This document shows positions 1 through 6,452 of a DNA stretch of 34,864 nucleotides, piece after piece. Both the position numbers and the translations under genes were made by a program. Under the pieces are notes generated by a model. The model was not told the DNA's origin and made no database searches. It saw only the letters and a program-made list of their open reading frames with translations. Origin of the DNA: a virus; IMG/VR virus record IMGVR_UViG_3300025585_000107, positions 1-34,864 of that record. The stretch is one strand, 5' to 3'. Within the stretch, counting starts at the first letter, position 1. The number at the start of each line of letters is the position of its first letter.

Positions 1-23
1 AGGCGAAGGGGATGGTGGACTGA
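1..23 (+). CDS. Endolysin 3' end (partial, repeated end)
   Basis: These are the last seven codons and the TGA (21-23) of the endolysin that is complete at 34227-34742. The fragment reads to Met-Val-Asp-stop instead of Met-Val-Gly-stop. It is not a separate gene; it exists because the contig end is duplicated. Confidence 0.85.
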
Positions 24-145
24 CGCGCGGTCGCTACTCGCAAGAGTAGACGCTCTCCGACCGCCGCAGCTGCAGCCATCGCGGCACGGTCGTGAAGGAC
101 TTGTCGCGGAACAGGACGCGGTTGGTCGGCTGGATGGTCAGGCGA
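1..145. repeat. Terminal direct repeat, left copy
   Basis: Bases 1-145 match 34720-34864 with an offset of 34719 and a single difference: A at 19 against G at 34738. The repeat reaches both ends of the window, so it is most simply the overlap of a circular assembly (unit length about 34,719 bp). A true short terminal redundancy cannot be excluded. It contains the end of the endolysin gene and the end of the convergent leftward gene. Confidence 0.95.
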
Positions 146-579
146 CCGCCATCGGTTCGCAGGAACATGAACTCCTTCGCCTGCGCCGGCGCGTGTGTGT
201 AGGCGTCCCCGACCGGGATGGCCGTGAACAGGTATTCCGCGCCCAGCTCGGCGTCTGCCGCGCGCACGATCGCGCCGAGGCCGTCGAGGTAGTCGTAGGT
301 GTGCAAGGAGAACTGCGAGCCATAGCAGTCCCATTCCTGCGCGTCCTTGATCGTCCACGGATCGGGATCGGTGCAGAACGCCAGCGCGTGAGGCGGGAGG
401 TCTCGGTAGACCGCGCCGCACTCGAGCAGCACCGTGCAGCCCCATGCGCGGCCAGGATGGCTGTGCAGGCCGAACCAGACCGCCGGGAACCACTCGTCGG
501 CACCGAAGCCGATGAAGGCGCCGCAGACCGAAACGTATTGATGGCGTGGCAGGCTGCCGCTGGCCGTAAACAGCGTCAT
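34..579 (-). CDS. Conserved phage protein, unknown function (181 aa)
   Basis: Last gene of the leftward early operon. The ATG at 579 overlaps the TGA of the preceding 28-aa peptide (ATGA), which fixes the start; a longer in-frame extension to 639 would read through that gene. The protein is rich in aromatic residues and Cys/His, with blocks such as WFGLHSHPGRAWGC and LECGAVYRDLPPHALAF, and appears soluble and globular with no membrane helix. I have a general memory of similar proteins in other podovirus genomes but know no function. The gene converges with the endolysin across the circle junction, only about 10 bases separating the two stop codons. The final codons contain a CTACTC-GCAA-GAGTAG hairpin. 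Confidence 0.8.
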   Translation of the reverse strand: MTLFTASGSLPRHQYVSVCGAFIGFGADEWFPAVWFGLHSHPGRAWGCTVLLECGAVYRDLPPHALAFCTDPDPWTIKDAQEWDCYGSQFSLHTYDYLDGLGAIVRAADAELGAEYLFTAIPVGDAYTHAPAQAKEFMFLRTDGGRLTIQPTNRVLFRDKSFTTVPRWLQLRRSESVYSCE

Positions 580-662
580 CGCAGCGCCATCGCGATCGTG
601 ATGGCCCACAAGGCGACGTAGCTCGTCACCGCTACCCACGCGGCGATGGTGCGGATGGTCAT
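576..662 (-). CDS. 28-aa single-helix membrane peptide
   Basis: Micro-gene coupled on both sides. Its ATG at 662 overlaps the TGA of the upstream 54-aa gene, and its TGA at 576-578 overlaps the ATG of the next gene (both ATGA). A strong Shine-Dalgarno run, GGAGGAGGG, lies four bases upstream. After a short MTIR start the peptide is an almost unbroken hydrophobic helix (IAAWVAVTSYVALWAITIAMAL) ending in Arg, as expected for a single-pass inner-membrane peptide. Its function is unknown; it could be a small toxin, holin-like or membrane-tethering peptide. Coupling and ribosome site are the main evidence, since 28 codons cannot be judged from composition alone. Confidence 0.62.
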   Translation of the reverse strand: MTIRTIAAWVAVTSYVALWAITIAMALR

Positions 663-823
663 CGTCCCTCCTCCGCTTCCACGACCACCAGCCCGGCGGC
701 CTCGATCGCGTTGACCACCCGAATCAGGAACGCCAGCCGATGCCAATCGACCGGGCAGTCGGGATCGGGTGCGTACTGGTAGAGAGCGCGGAACGCGCGG
801 CGCGCGGCGACGGCGGGGGTCAT
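659..823 (-). CDS. Small hypothetical protein (54 aa)
   Basis: The ATG at 823 overlaps the methyltransferase TGA (820-822) and its own TGA overlaps the next ATG, so it sits in a tight translational relay. The sequence starts MTPAVAARRAFRALYQYAPD, has a Cys and a Trp-His pair in the middle, and ends in an amphipathic helix followed by an acidic tail (VVVEAEEGR). It looks like a small two-helix soluble protein. An upstream ATG at 991 in the same frame would lie inside the methyltransferase and is rejected. No family recognised. Confidence 0.65.
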   Translation of the reverse strand: MTPAVAARRAFRALYQYAPDPDCPVDWHRLAFLIRVVNAIEAAGLVVVEAEEGR

Positions 824-2673
824 CGTTCGCTCTCCACCGCAGCGATCCGCTCGCCCAGATACCGCATCACCGGCACGGCCATGCTGTTGCCAAGCGCCTT
901 GTACCGGGGCCCGTCGGGGCACTCGCTTGCGGGCCTGTTGCGCCAGGGGATTGCGGTGTACCCATCCGGAAACCCTTGCAGGCGCTCGCATTCAACGGGG
1001 GTCAGGCGGCGGACTTGCATTCCCTGCGCAGCGATGTCGCCCGGAAAGCCGGTTGTCTGGTTCGCGCCGACAGACAGCGTGTCGGCGGTTTCGCACGCCG
1101 CCGTAGCCAGAAACGTCTGCTGCTTCATGCCCGGCTCGGCGGCCAGCGCGCCGGCGACGCCAACCTCACGCACCTCGTCGCGCTGGTTCTGGGTGAAGGC
1201 GACCGCCATCTGCCCGCCGCCGTTCGCGTGGCTGCTGGCGTGGCCCATCGCTCGCAAGGTCGGAGCGATGTCGGACGCTGCATCGGCGCCGTGGTCCTTG
1301 CAGGAGAACGCCACCGCCACCGCCACCATGTGCCCGTCAGTCTGATGACCTGGGCTCAACGTCTGAGCGCCGCCGCGGCTTGACCGCGCCATGAGCGGCG
1401 GAACGGGGTCTTCAATCGCCACCGCCACCGTTGCGACGCCGCCCTTCGACCCGCAGCCCAGCGCGTGCGTGGAGCCATCGGTTGACGATATGGGATCTTG
1501 CGTCGGATGGAAGGCCACCGGCACCGCAACGGCGTGGACATCATGGCCGTGCATCGCGTTCAACGTGAACGAGGGGCCGTCTTCCTGCGCGACCGCATTG
1601 CCTTTGCTGCCCTGCATGTTGATCATCGGCACCGGCACCATGACGGATGGGCCAGACCCGGTCGTCGTGGCGCCGCCAGTTGACAGCGTGGCCGCAACAT
1701 CGCCGGTCAGCGCGCCGTTGTAGTGGTCGACTGCCACCGGCACCAGCGGCGTCCCGCGCCCCGTGCCGTCTTTCGAGGCGTCGAAGCCCTCGCCGCGCAG
1801 GGTGTGGGCGACGAAGGTCTCGCTCTCAAAGTCAAGACGCCCATGCGGCCCGCCATACGCGTTGCACGCCGTAGCAACGTCGATCGGCCCCGCCGTTTTG
1901 TTGCCGCCATAGGCAGCGATCAGCGCGCCATCTAGCTCTGCGTCGGTGCCGAGGCCGCCACCGCCTCGAGTGCGCGCCGCAAGGATAGGGGCAGTTCTTT
2001 TCCGCGCCGCTCGGCGCGGCGCAGGATGCCAGCGCATGCTTTCGATGACAGGTAGAAGCGCGTCGGCAGCGGCCCAGTTTCCAGCACCTGCGCGAGCGAG
2101 CACGAAGACCCGGCGCCGTCGTTGCGCCAGGCCGAAGAACTGGGCGTCCAATACGCGCCATGCGGCGCATCGGCTGGGTCCAGAAACCACGCCCGCGTCG
2201 GTCCAGCCTCGTCCTCGCGGCGGCTCGAGGGCGGCATCGCCGCCGACCAGTCCGCCCAAGAGCGAGCCGAAGGCGTTGTCTTTGACGCTGAGTAGACCGG
2301 GCACGTTCTCATAGACGACCCAGCAGGGCGCGCGTCCATCAGCGCGTCGAACAGCGTCGATTGCATCGGCAATCCTCACATAGGTCAGGGTCAGGTTCCC
2401 GCGCGCGTCGGAGAGCGAACCGCGCAGGCCGGCGACGGAGAACGCTTGGCACGGTGGCCCGCCGACGAGGATGTCCGGCGCCTCGACCTCGCGCGCGAGG
2501 ATGCGCTCGGGCAGCGCGGTCATGTCGCCCAGGTTCTCGACGCCCGGCCAGCGCGCAGCGATCACCGCGCTCGGGAAGGCCTCAATCTCCGAGACCCATG
2601 CCGCGCGCCAGCCGAGGCCGTGCCACGCAGCCGACGCGGCCTCGATGCCAGAGCAGACGGAGCCGAACCTCAT
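820..2673 (-). CDS. DNA (cytosine-5-) methyltransferase with large modular insert
   Basis: A 617-aa SAM-dependent C5-cytosine methyltransferase, probably protecting phage DNA from host restriction. Visible motifs: I (FGSVCSGIEAASAAW, residues 3-17), IV with catalytic Cys75 (GGPPCQAFSVAG), VI (ENVPG, 122-126), VIII (QRRRRVFVLA, 184-193), IX (RRLTPVECERLQGFP, 555-569) and X (ALGNSMAVP, 593-601). Family members are usually 330-450 aa. The extra length is residues about 249-553, between VIII and IX where the target-recognition domain lies, and consists of about eight degenerate modules of 30-40 residues ending in VAVAF-like strings. ATG 2673 is chosen because it overlaps the TGA of the upstream 53-aa gene and motif I follows directly. 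All catalytic motifs look intact. The target sequence cannot be told from the sequence. Confidence 0.95.
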   Translation of the reverse strand: MRFGSVCSGIEAASAAWHGLGWRAAWVSEIEAFPSAVIAARWPGVENLGDMTALPERILAREVEAPDILVGGPPCQAFSVAGLRGSLSDARGNLTLTYVRIADAIDAVRRADGRAPCWVVYENVPGLLSVKDNAFGSLLGGLVGGDAALEPPRGRGWTDAGVVSGPSRCAAWRVLDAQFFGLAQRRRRVFVLARAGAGNWAAADALLPVIESMRWHPAPRRAARKRTAPILAARTRGGGGLGTDAELDGALIAAYGGNKTAGPIDVATACNAYGGPHGRLDFESETFVAHTLRGEGFDASKDGTGRGTPLVPVAVDHYNGALTGDVAATLSTGGATTTGSGPSVMVPVPMINMQGSKGNAVAQEDGPSFTLNAMHGHDVHAVAVPVAFHPTQDPISSTDGSTHALGCGSKGGVATVAVAIEDPVPPLMARSSRGGAQTLSPGHQTDGHMVAVAVAFSCKDHGADAASDIAPTLRAMGHASSHANGGGQMAVAFTQNQRDEVREVGVAGALAAEPGMKQQTFLATAACETADTLSVGANQTTGFPGDIAAQGMQVRRLTPVECERLQGFPDGYTAIPWRNRPASECPDGPRYKALGNSMAVPVMRYLGERIAAVESER

Positions 2674-2831
2674 CGCAAACCCGCCAACACAATCACCACC
2701 GCGCCCGTCACGACGCCGAGCAGAGCGAAGGCGAACCAGTAGACCGCCGCTCCCTGCCACCGCCGATCCTCGTCCATCCAAGCCAGCACATCCCTGCTGG
2801 CCTGGACGCGGCGCTCCTGCTCCTCGGTCAT
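2670..2831 (-). CDS. 53-aa single-pass membrane protein
   Basis: Small gene directly before the methyltransferase; its TGA overlaps the methyltransferase ATG (ATGA). AAGGAGG lies eight bases before ATG 2831; an ATG two codons earlier (2837) is possible but too close to the ribosome site. The N-terminal 27 residues are charged (MTEEQERRVQASRDVLAW, then DEDRRW), followed by one hydrophobic helix (AAVYWFAFALLGVVTGAVVI) ending in Leu-Arg. The expected topology is cytoplasmic N terminus with one membrane span. Function unknown. It is the first gene after the long untranslated NNGCC array, so it depends on its own strong ribosome site. Confidence 0.7.
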   Translation of the reverse strand: MTEEQERRVQASRDVLAWMDEDRRWQGAAVYWFAFALLGVVTGAVVIVLAGLR

Positions 2832-2848
2832 TTCCATTTCCTCCTTTT

Positions 2849-3164
2849 GCCTGCCTCACCGGGCCTTACCGGGCCTCACCGGGCCGTGCCGCGCCATGCC
2901 CTGCCTGCCTCGTTGTGCCATGCCACGCCCCGCCTGCCTTGCGCCGCCGCGCCGTGCCCGACCGTGCCCTGCCTGCTTTGCTTCGCCCTGCCGCGCCACG
3001 CCGCGCCATGCCGCGCCATGCCTGCCATGCCTTGCCCTGCAAAGCCGCTCCTTGCCTCGCCCCGCCCTGCCTCGCCTGCCTTGCCGTGCCCTGACGTGCC
3101 GAGCCGTGCCTCGCCGCGCCCTGCCTGCCATGCCCCACCACACCAAGCCCAACCACGCCTTGCC
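2849..3164 (-). repeat. NNGCC / GGCNN pentanucleotide array (untranslated)
   Basis: About 316 bases made almost entirely of 5-base units of the form NNGCC on the + strand (GGCNN in the transcript): ATGCC, GTGCC, GCGCC, CTGCC, TTGCC and so on, roughly 60 units with a few phase slips. The distal end has three decamers alternating NNACC with GGGCC (2856-2885). Several frames on both strands are open because the unit rarely makes a stop, giving Arg/Gly/Ala/His/Gln- or Pro/Cys/Ala-rich translations. None has a ribosome site or ordinary composition, so I call it noncoding. It is the only long gap in an otherwise overlapping operon and lies just downstream of the recombination genes. Confidence 0.85.
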
Positions 3165-3620
3165 TTACCCGGCGCGCTTCTTGCGCTCGTTGCGCGCAAG
3201 AAACTTGTCGATGCTCGCGCGCAGCTCGTCGCTGGCGTCAAGCGCGTCGGCGTAGCGCAACAGCCGCGCTTGGACGCTTCGCAGGTCGGTCAGCAGATGC
3301 GCGATGACCGCCCGCGTCGCTTCCGGCGACGACTGCACCACCGAGACCGCGACGTACTCGCGCGATCCCCGATCGACGTTGAGGTATGCGCGCACAGGCG
3401 GCTCGTTCGGCTTGTGCGGCTCCAGATGAACGACCACGCGGCGGATCAGCCCGCGCGCCTGAAGCAGCCGATACTTCTCTGCAGCGTCGGCGTCGTCCCA
3501 ATCGAACATCGAGTGCAGCGCCGAATTGGCGCTGCGTGCCCGATCCACGACTGCTTCTGGCGTGAGCTTGTCGCCAAGCTCGCTCGCCATCTCCTCCAGT
3601 TCACGCTCCCAGCGGGTCAT
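3165..3620 (-). CDS. Conserved phage protein, unknown function (151 aa)
   Basis: The ATG at 3620 overlaps the previous gene's TGA as TGATG. The protein begins MTRWERELEEMASELGD, an amphipathic helix, then has a conserved-looking core (SALHSMFDWDDADAAEKYRL, followed by QARGLIRRVVV) and a long C-terminal helical part ending in a basic tail (ARNERKKRAG). The SMFDWDDADAA/RLLQAR pattern is one I have seen in other phage proteins of unknown function near recombination genes. It may bind nucleic acid or a partner through the basic end. No catalytic motif seen. Its TAA stop lies at the edge of the NNGCC array, so this is the last translated gene before that region. Confidence 0.8.
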   Translation of the reverse strand: MTRWERELEEMASELGDKLTPEAVVDRARSANSALHSMFDWDDADAAEKYRLLQARGLIRRVVVHLEPHKPNEPPVRAYLNVDRGSREYVAVSVVQSSPEATRAVIAHLLTDLRSVQARLLRYADALDASDELRASIDKFLARNERKKRAG

Positions 3621-4249
3621 CACGACACCACCTCGAAGGTGCCCCAGCCGAGCCCGTAGCTCTCGCGGCTGAACGGGCGACCCTCGCCGACGCCGATCTG
3701 CATCCCGGCGCGAGCCAGGAGATTGGACACATCTCCGACCCGGAACTGATCGCCGTCCCAGCGCACCCGCAGCGTGGCGCTCCAGCGCCGGAACATCGGC
3801 CTGGAACGCAGGTCGGTCACGCCCGTCTGGTTTCGCGTCGCGGCGACGTGCTGCTCGTAGTCGCCGATGATCCGCACCAGCGGCTGTCCGCTGACGAGGT
3901 CGAGTCCGTCCGCCTCGACGAAGACGGACATCTTCGCCATCGTCATCTTGAAGCCGACCAGGCGGCAGGCATCGATCATCGCCGCGCGCCATGCCGACGC
4001 CGGAAAGCCGATGGTGCCATCCTCCAGGCGGTGCAACGCCGCCTCGCAGTCAGCCGCGAAGTCGCGCGCCTCGCGCTCCTTCTTCGACTTCGCCGTCGAT
4101 CCGGCCTCGTGCTTCTCGCGCATCTTCTGGCGCGCCTTCTCCGAGAAGGCGGCCATGACCAGCGGCGCGGTGCCGACGATCTCGAACTGCGCGCGCTCGA
4201 ACTTCGGCGCGGCGATGGTGACGATCTCTTGCTTCGTGAACGCGTTCAT
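3620..4249 (-). CDS. Conserved RecT-associated phage protein (209 aa)
   Basis: Start chosen at ATG 4249, six bases after GGGAGG; an in-frame ATG at 4267 lacks this spacing and overlaps the recT end. Order of parts: N-terminal strand and hydrophobic turn (FEIVGTAPLVMAAFSEKARQ), a lysine-rich linker (about 50-65), a helix with GFPASAWRAAMIDACRLVGF, a central strand-rich part, then WSATLRVRWDG and a Gly-rich C terminus (GVGEGRP, YGLGWGTFEV). This is a widespread phage protein type next to annealing proteins; I know no proven function. The Gly-rich end and alternating strands recall RAMP/Cas7-like RNA-recognition folds, but that is a loose visual resemblance. A role in annealing or single-strand DNA handling is inferred from position. 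Confidence 0.85.
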   Translation of the reverse strand: MNAFTKQEIVTIAAPKFERAQFEIVGTAPLVMAAFSEKARQKMREKHEAGSTAKSKKEREARDFAADCEAALHRLEDGTIGFPASAWRAAMIDACRLVGFKMTMAKMSVFVEADGLDLVSGQPLVRIIGDYEQHVAATRNQTGVTDLRSRPMFRRWSATLRVRWDGDQFRVGDVSNLLARAGMQIGVGEGRPFSRESYGLGWGTFEVVS

Positions 4250-4263
4250 CTGAACCTCCCTTT

Positions 4264-5205
4264 TCAACCAGCCAGATCCGCCACCCGGCGGCGGCTCTCC
4301 TCCATGATGCGCTCATGCGCCTCGGGCGACGCGGCGCTGATGTCGTCGAGGTTGCCGCGCTGCGAGAGCATCACGCGGTCGATGTCCTTGACGCTCGCCG
4401 CCTTGCGGATCGCCGCGACGACGGCGCGGGCGCGCTCGGCCAGCTCGGGAGAAAGTGCGCCGGTCGGGGCCTCTGGTGAGGAGGCTGCGGAGGGGGAAGG
4501 CTCCGCATCCGACGCGGCCGGCGCGATGTTGTCGGCCTCTTGTTCCACGTTGTCGAGCAGGGCGTCCATCGCGGCGCTGACGGCGGCGAGGGGGGTGGAG
4601 GGCGGGGGCGTGATGTCGCGCATGGTCACGCTCGACGGCGCGGCGAGGTCGTCGTCGGCGTGGATGCCCAGCACGGCCTCGGGCATGTAGCGCCGCGCCC
4701 ACTCGCGCGCACCGCGATAGGCCAGCATCTGGTCGGTGTTCTTCTTCCACTGCTCGTTGCTGGTCTTCCAGCCGCCGACCGTGCCGACGACCGCGCGCGG
4801 CGCGACGTCACCGATCAGCTTGCCCAGCACCGTGACCTGGCGCTGGTCACCAGCGCCGCTGTATTGGTAGTCGAGGCTGCCCTGCAGCTTGCCCGAGGCG
4901 TTCACGACGGCGGCGATCAGCTTGCCCTCGTAGCCAAGCTTGCCCGACAGCACGTAGGTGTGCTGCGCGACGGCGAACGGGTCCATGCGCCAGCGGAAGG
5001 CCTGCGCCGCGACGAGGAAACAATCGCCCAGCTTGCCCTCGCCGCGCAGATGCGCGGGCGCGAGCGAGGCGCTCGACATCAGCTTCGCGACGCGCTGGAG
5101 CTGGCCGAAGATGTCGCTGTCGAGGTAGACGGCGACGGGGTCCGAGAAGTCCACGGCGACGGCGCGCGGCGCGGTGGCGGTCGGAAGGTTGGTGACGTTG
5201 GTCAT
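4264..5205 (-). CDS. recT: RecT-family single-strand annealing protein
   Basis: A 313-aa RecT-like protein that would coat 3' single-stranded DNA and anneal it to complementary strands, working with the exonuclease just upstream. ATG 5205 overlaps the exonuclease TGA (ATGA) and has GGGAG upstream. The core (residues about 18-200) carries family features: VYLDSDIFGQLQRVAKLMSS, the GDCFLVAAQAFRWRMDPFAVAQ helix, then strand-rich GKLGYEGKLIAAVVNAS and the AYRGAREWARRYMPEAVLG segment. The C-terminal part (about 215-313) is Ala/Pro/Ser-rich and likely disordered, then ends in a charged helix, often a partner-binding tail in this family. Family assignment is firm; partner binding is inference. Confidence 0.9.
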   Translation of the reverse strand: MTNVTNLPTATAPRAVAVDFSDPVAVYLDSDIFGQLQRVAKLMSSASLAPAHLRGEGKLGDCFLVAAQAFRWRMDPFAVAQHTYVLSGKLGYEGKLIAAVVNASGKLQGSLDYQYSGAGDQRQVTVLGKLIGDVAPRAVVGTVGGWKTSNEQWKKNTDQMLAYRGAREWARRYMPEAVLGIHADDDLAAPSSVTMRDITPPPSTPLAAVSAAMDALLDNVEQEADNIAPAASDAEPSPSAASSPEAPTGALSPELAERARAVVAAIRKAASVKDIDRVMLSQRGNLDDISAASPEAHERIMEESRRRVADLAG

Positions 5206-6071
5206 TTCGTATACTCCCTCTGGATGGATGCGTTGATCTCGTTGGCGGCCCACTGCGGCAGGCCGATTTCGACTACACCCGTGGTGTAACCCGTCCAGCT
5301 ATCATCCGCAACGCTTTTCGCGAAGCGGCGCAGGATCTGGCGCAGCTGCTGGTCGGCGGCGCTCGCGGCGTCGGCGGACAGGGCGGCGACGTAGCCGAGG
5401 TGGGGCTCGTCGTTGCCGACGACCGCGAAGCAATGCGTCGGGCGCTGGATGCCGAGCGTCGAGGCGACCAGCCGAAACATCGCGTCACCGAGGTCGTACC
5501 TGAGATTGGCGGCGGTCTTGCGCCAGGAGTTCGGCGCGGGCGACGCGGTGGTCTTCAGGTTCACCGCCAGCCCGGCGCGCGAGATGTAGAGGTCGGGTCG
5601 GCACAGCAGCGTGAGCCCGGTTTCCTCGTCCTTCGCGACCATCGTCACCTCGGCGCGACCGCCGGCCTCGAGCAAGCGGCGGGCGTCGGCGTTGCGCATG
5701 AGGCCTTCGCGCATTCCGACGATCCGCATGTGGTCGGAGAAGCTGACGATCTGTCGATCGCCCTGTTCTTCGCGCCACGCCTTGCCCTCGCGGGTCGAGA
5801 GATTGAGCCCCTCGGGCTTGACCGAGAAGCGCGCATGGAAGGCCTCGGCGCCCTCCAGGATGTAGCAGTGCGCGGCGGTCCCCAGCGCCATCGACGCGCT
5901 CGGCTCGCGGTGGACACGGGCCGGGTTGCCGCGCCAGAAGGCGTGAGCGTGGGCCGGGCATTCGGTCTCGTAGGCGACGAGGTCGCTGCCGCTGACCGCC
6001 GGAGCCGCGAAGGCCTCGGCGCTCAGGTACGCCTCGAACGAGACGTCGTTGTGGATGCCGTCGTTGATCAC
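5202..6071 (-). CDS. RecE/lambda-type exonuclease (PD-(D/E)XK fold), degenerate motif
   Basis: A 289-aa protein starting at GTG 6071, eight bases after GGGAG and overlapping the previous TGA (GTGA). It looks like the phage exonuclease that pairs with RecT: ASMALGTAAHCYILEG (helix before the active site), LLCRPDLYIS (motif II, RPD), AGLAVNLKTTA (motif III) and YDLGDAMFRLVAS (helix normally carrying Q..Y). In active relatives motif III reads D/E-x-K; here it is Asn-Leu-Lys, and the usual Gln of the next helix is absent. The protein may be a divergent or weakened nuclease, or use another acidic residue. Placement directly before recT in a coupled pair supports a role in annealing recombination. 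Confidence 0.85.
   Translation of the reverse strand: MINDGIHNDVSFEAYLSAEAFAAPAVSGSDLVAYETECPAHAHAFWRGNPARVHREPSASMALGTAAHCYILEGAEAFHARFSVKPEGLNLSTREGKAWREEQGDRQIVSFSDHMRIVGMREGLMRNADARRLLEAGGRAEVTMVAKDEETGLTLLCRPDLYISRAGLAVNLKTTASPAPNSWRKTAANLRYDLGDAMFRLVASTLGIQRPTHCFAVVGNDEPHLGYVAALSADAASAADQQLRQILRRFAKSVADDSWTGYTTGVVEIGLPQWAANEINASIQREYTK
5274..5288. promoter_or_regulatory. Operator-like dyad inside exonuclease gene
   Basis: TACACCCGTGGTGTA is a perfect 6-3-6 inverted repeat. It shares the half-site CTACACC with the dyad beside the regulator gene at 7183-7197. It lies near the 3' end of the exonuclease gene, about 70 bases before the recT start. Binding by the same regulator is inferred only from the shared half-site. 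Confidence 0.4.
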
Positions 6072-6214
6072 TTGTCGATCTCCCTCTTCATCTGCCTGTG
6101 GACCCAGCCGCGCAGGGCCGCGAGGCGGCTCGCCTTCTTGCCGCGCGGGGCGTGGGCCGCGCGCTTGATCATGCTGCGGTAGACCCGCAGCAGCTTGCGC
6201 TTCTCGGTGGTCAT
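6068..6214 (-). CDS. Small basic protein (48 aa)
   Basis: A short gene coupled at both ends: ATG 6214 overlaps the upstream TGA (ATGA) and its own TGA overlaps the exonuclease GTG (GTGA). It is very rich in Lys and Arg (MTTEKRKLLRVYRSMIKRAA at the start, then GKKASR and a final MKREIDK), mostly helical and without hydrophobic spans. A nucleic-acid-binding accessory to the exonuclease is plausible from charge and position, but no family is recognised. A poor ribosome site (CAACCG before ATG) implies it relies on re-initiation from the upstream gene. Confidence 0.62.
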   Translation of the reverse strand: MTTEKRKLLRVYRSMIKRAAHAPRGKKASRLAALRGWVHRQMKREIDK

Positions 6215-6390
6215 CGGTTGCCCTCCAGTTTGGCAAGATCACGCTCCAGCTCCGCGATCCGCTGATGCGCGAGCAGGTAGTCTAGACTGTGGGGATCAAG
6301 GTCGCGGGCCAGCTCGACCCGCAGGGCGATGCGAGCGCGCAGGACGCCGGGCGTCTGCGGGATCGCGGTGGCGGCGGGAAGGCGCTTCAT
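6211..6390 (-). CDS. Small hypothetical protein (59 aa)
   Basis: ATG 6390 overlaps the TGA of the 21-aa membrane peptide (ATGA) and the stop overlaps the next ATG. The product has a short basic N terminus (MKRLPAATAIPQTPG) and then a charged two-helix part, RARIALRVELARDLD and LAHQRIAELERDLAKLEGNR, the latter a likely coiled coil. An upstream in-frame ATG at 6513 would run across two other genes and is rejected. No family recognised; it could be a small dimeric adaptor. Confidence 0.6.
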   Translation of the reverse strand: MKRLPAATAIPQTPGVLRARIALRVELARDLDPHSLDYLLAHQRIAELERDLAKLEGNR

Positions 6391-6452
6391 GCCAGCACCA
6401 TGATCGCAGCCAGGACGAAACCCATGAGGGCCTGCAGCCAGAGGGGGGACAT
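6387..6452 (-). CDS. 21-aa hydrophobic membrane peptide
   Basis: A micro-gene whose ATG (6452) overlaps the upstream TGA as TGATG and whose TGA (6387-6389) overlaps the next ATG as ATGA. AGGGGGG sits about eight bases before the start. After MSPLW the remaining residues are nearly all hydrophobic (LQALMGFVLAAIMVLA), long enough for one membrane span. Coupling on both sides at exact overlaps is hard to explain if it is not translated, but 21 codons is near the limit of what can be supported by eye. Confidence 0.5.
   Translation of the reverse strand: MSPLWLQALMGFVLAAIMVLA

Noticed and set aside
2674-2859. N-terminal extension of the methyltransferase to 2859
   Set aside because: The extra 62 residues are an out-of-frame reading of the 53-aa membrane protein gene. 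Motif I begins right after ATG 2673, which overlaps that gene's stop.
2849-3164. CRISPR array
   Set aside because: Units are 5 bases with no repeat/spacer alternation of 20-40 bases, and there are no cas genes.
2361-3659. Long plus-strand and minus-strand frames through the NNGCC array
   Set aside because: They give low-complexity Arg/Gly/Ala/Gln or Pro/Cys/Ala proteins, have no ribosome site, and are open only because the repeat unit rarely makes a stop codon.
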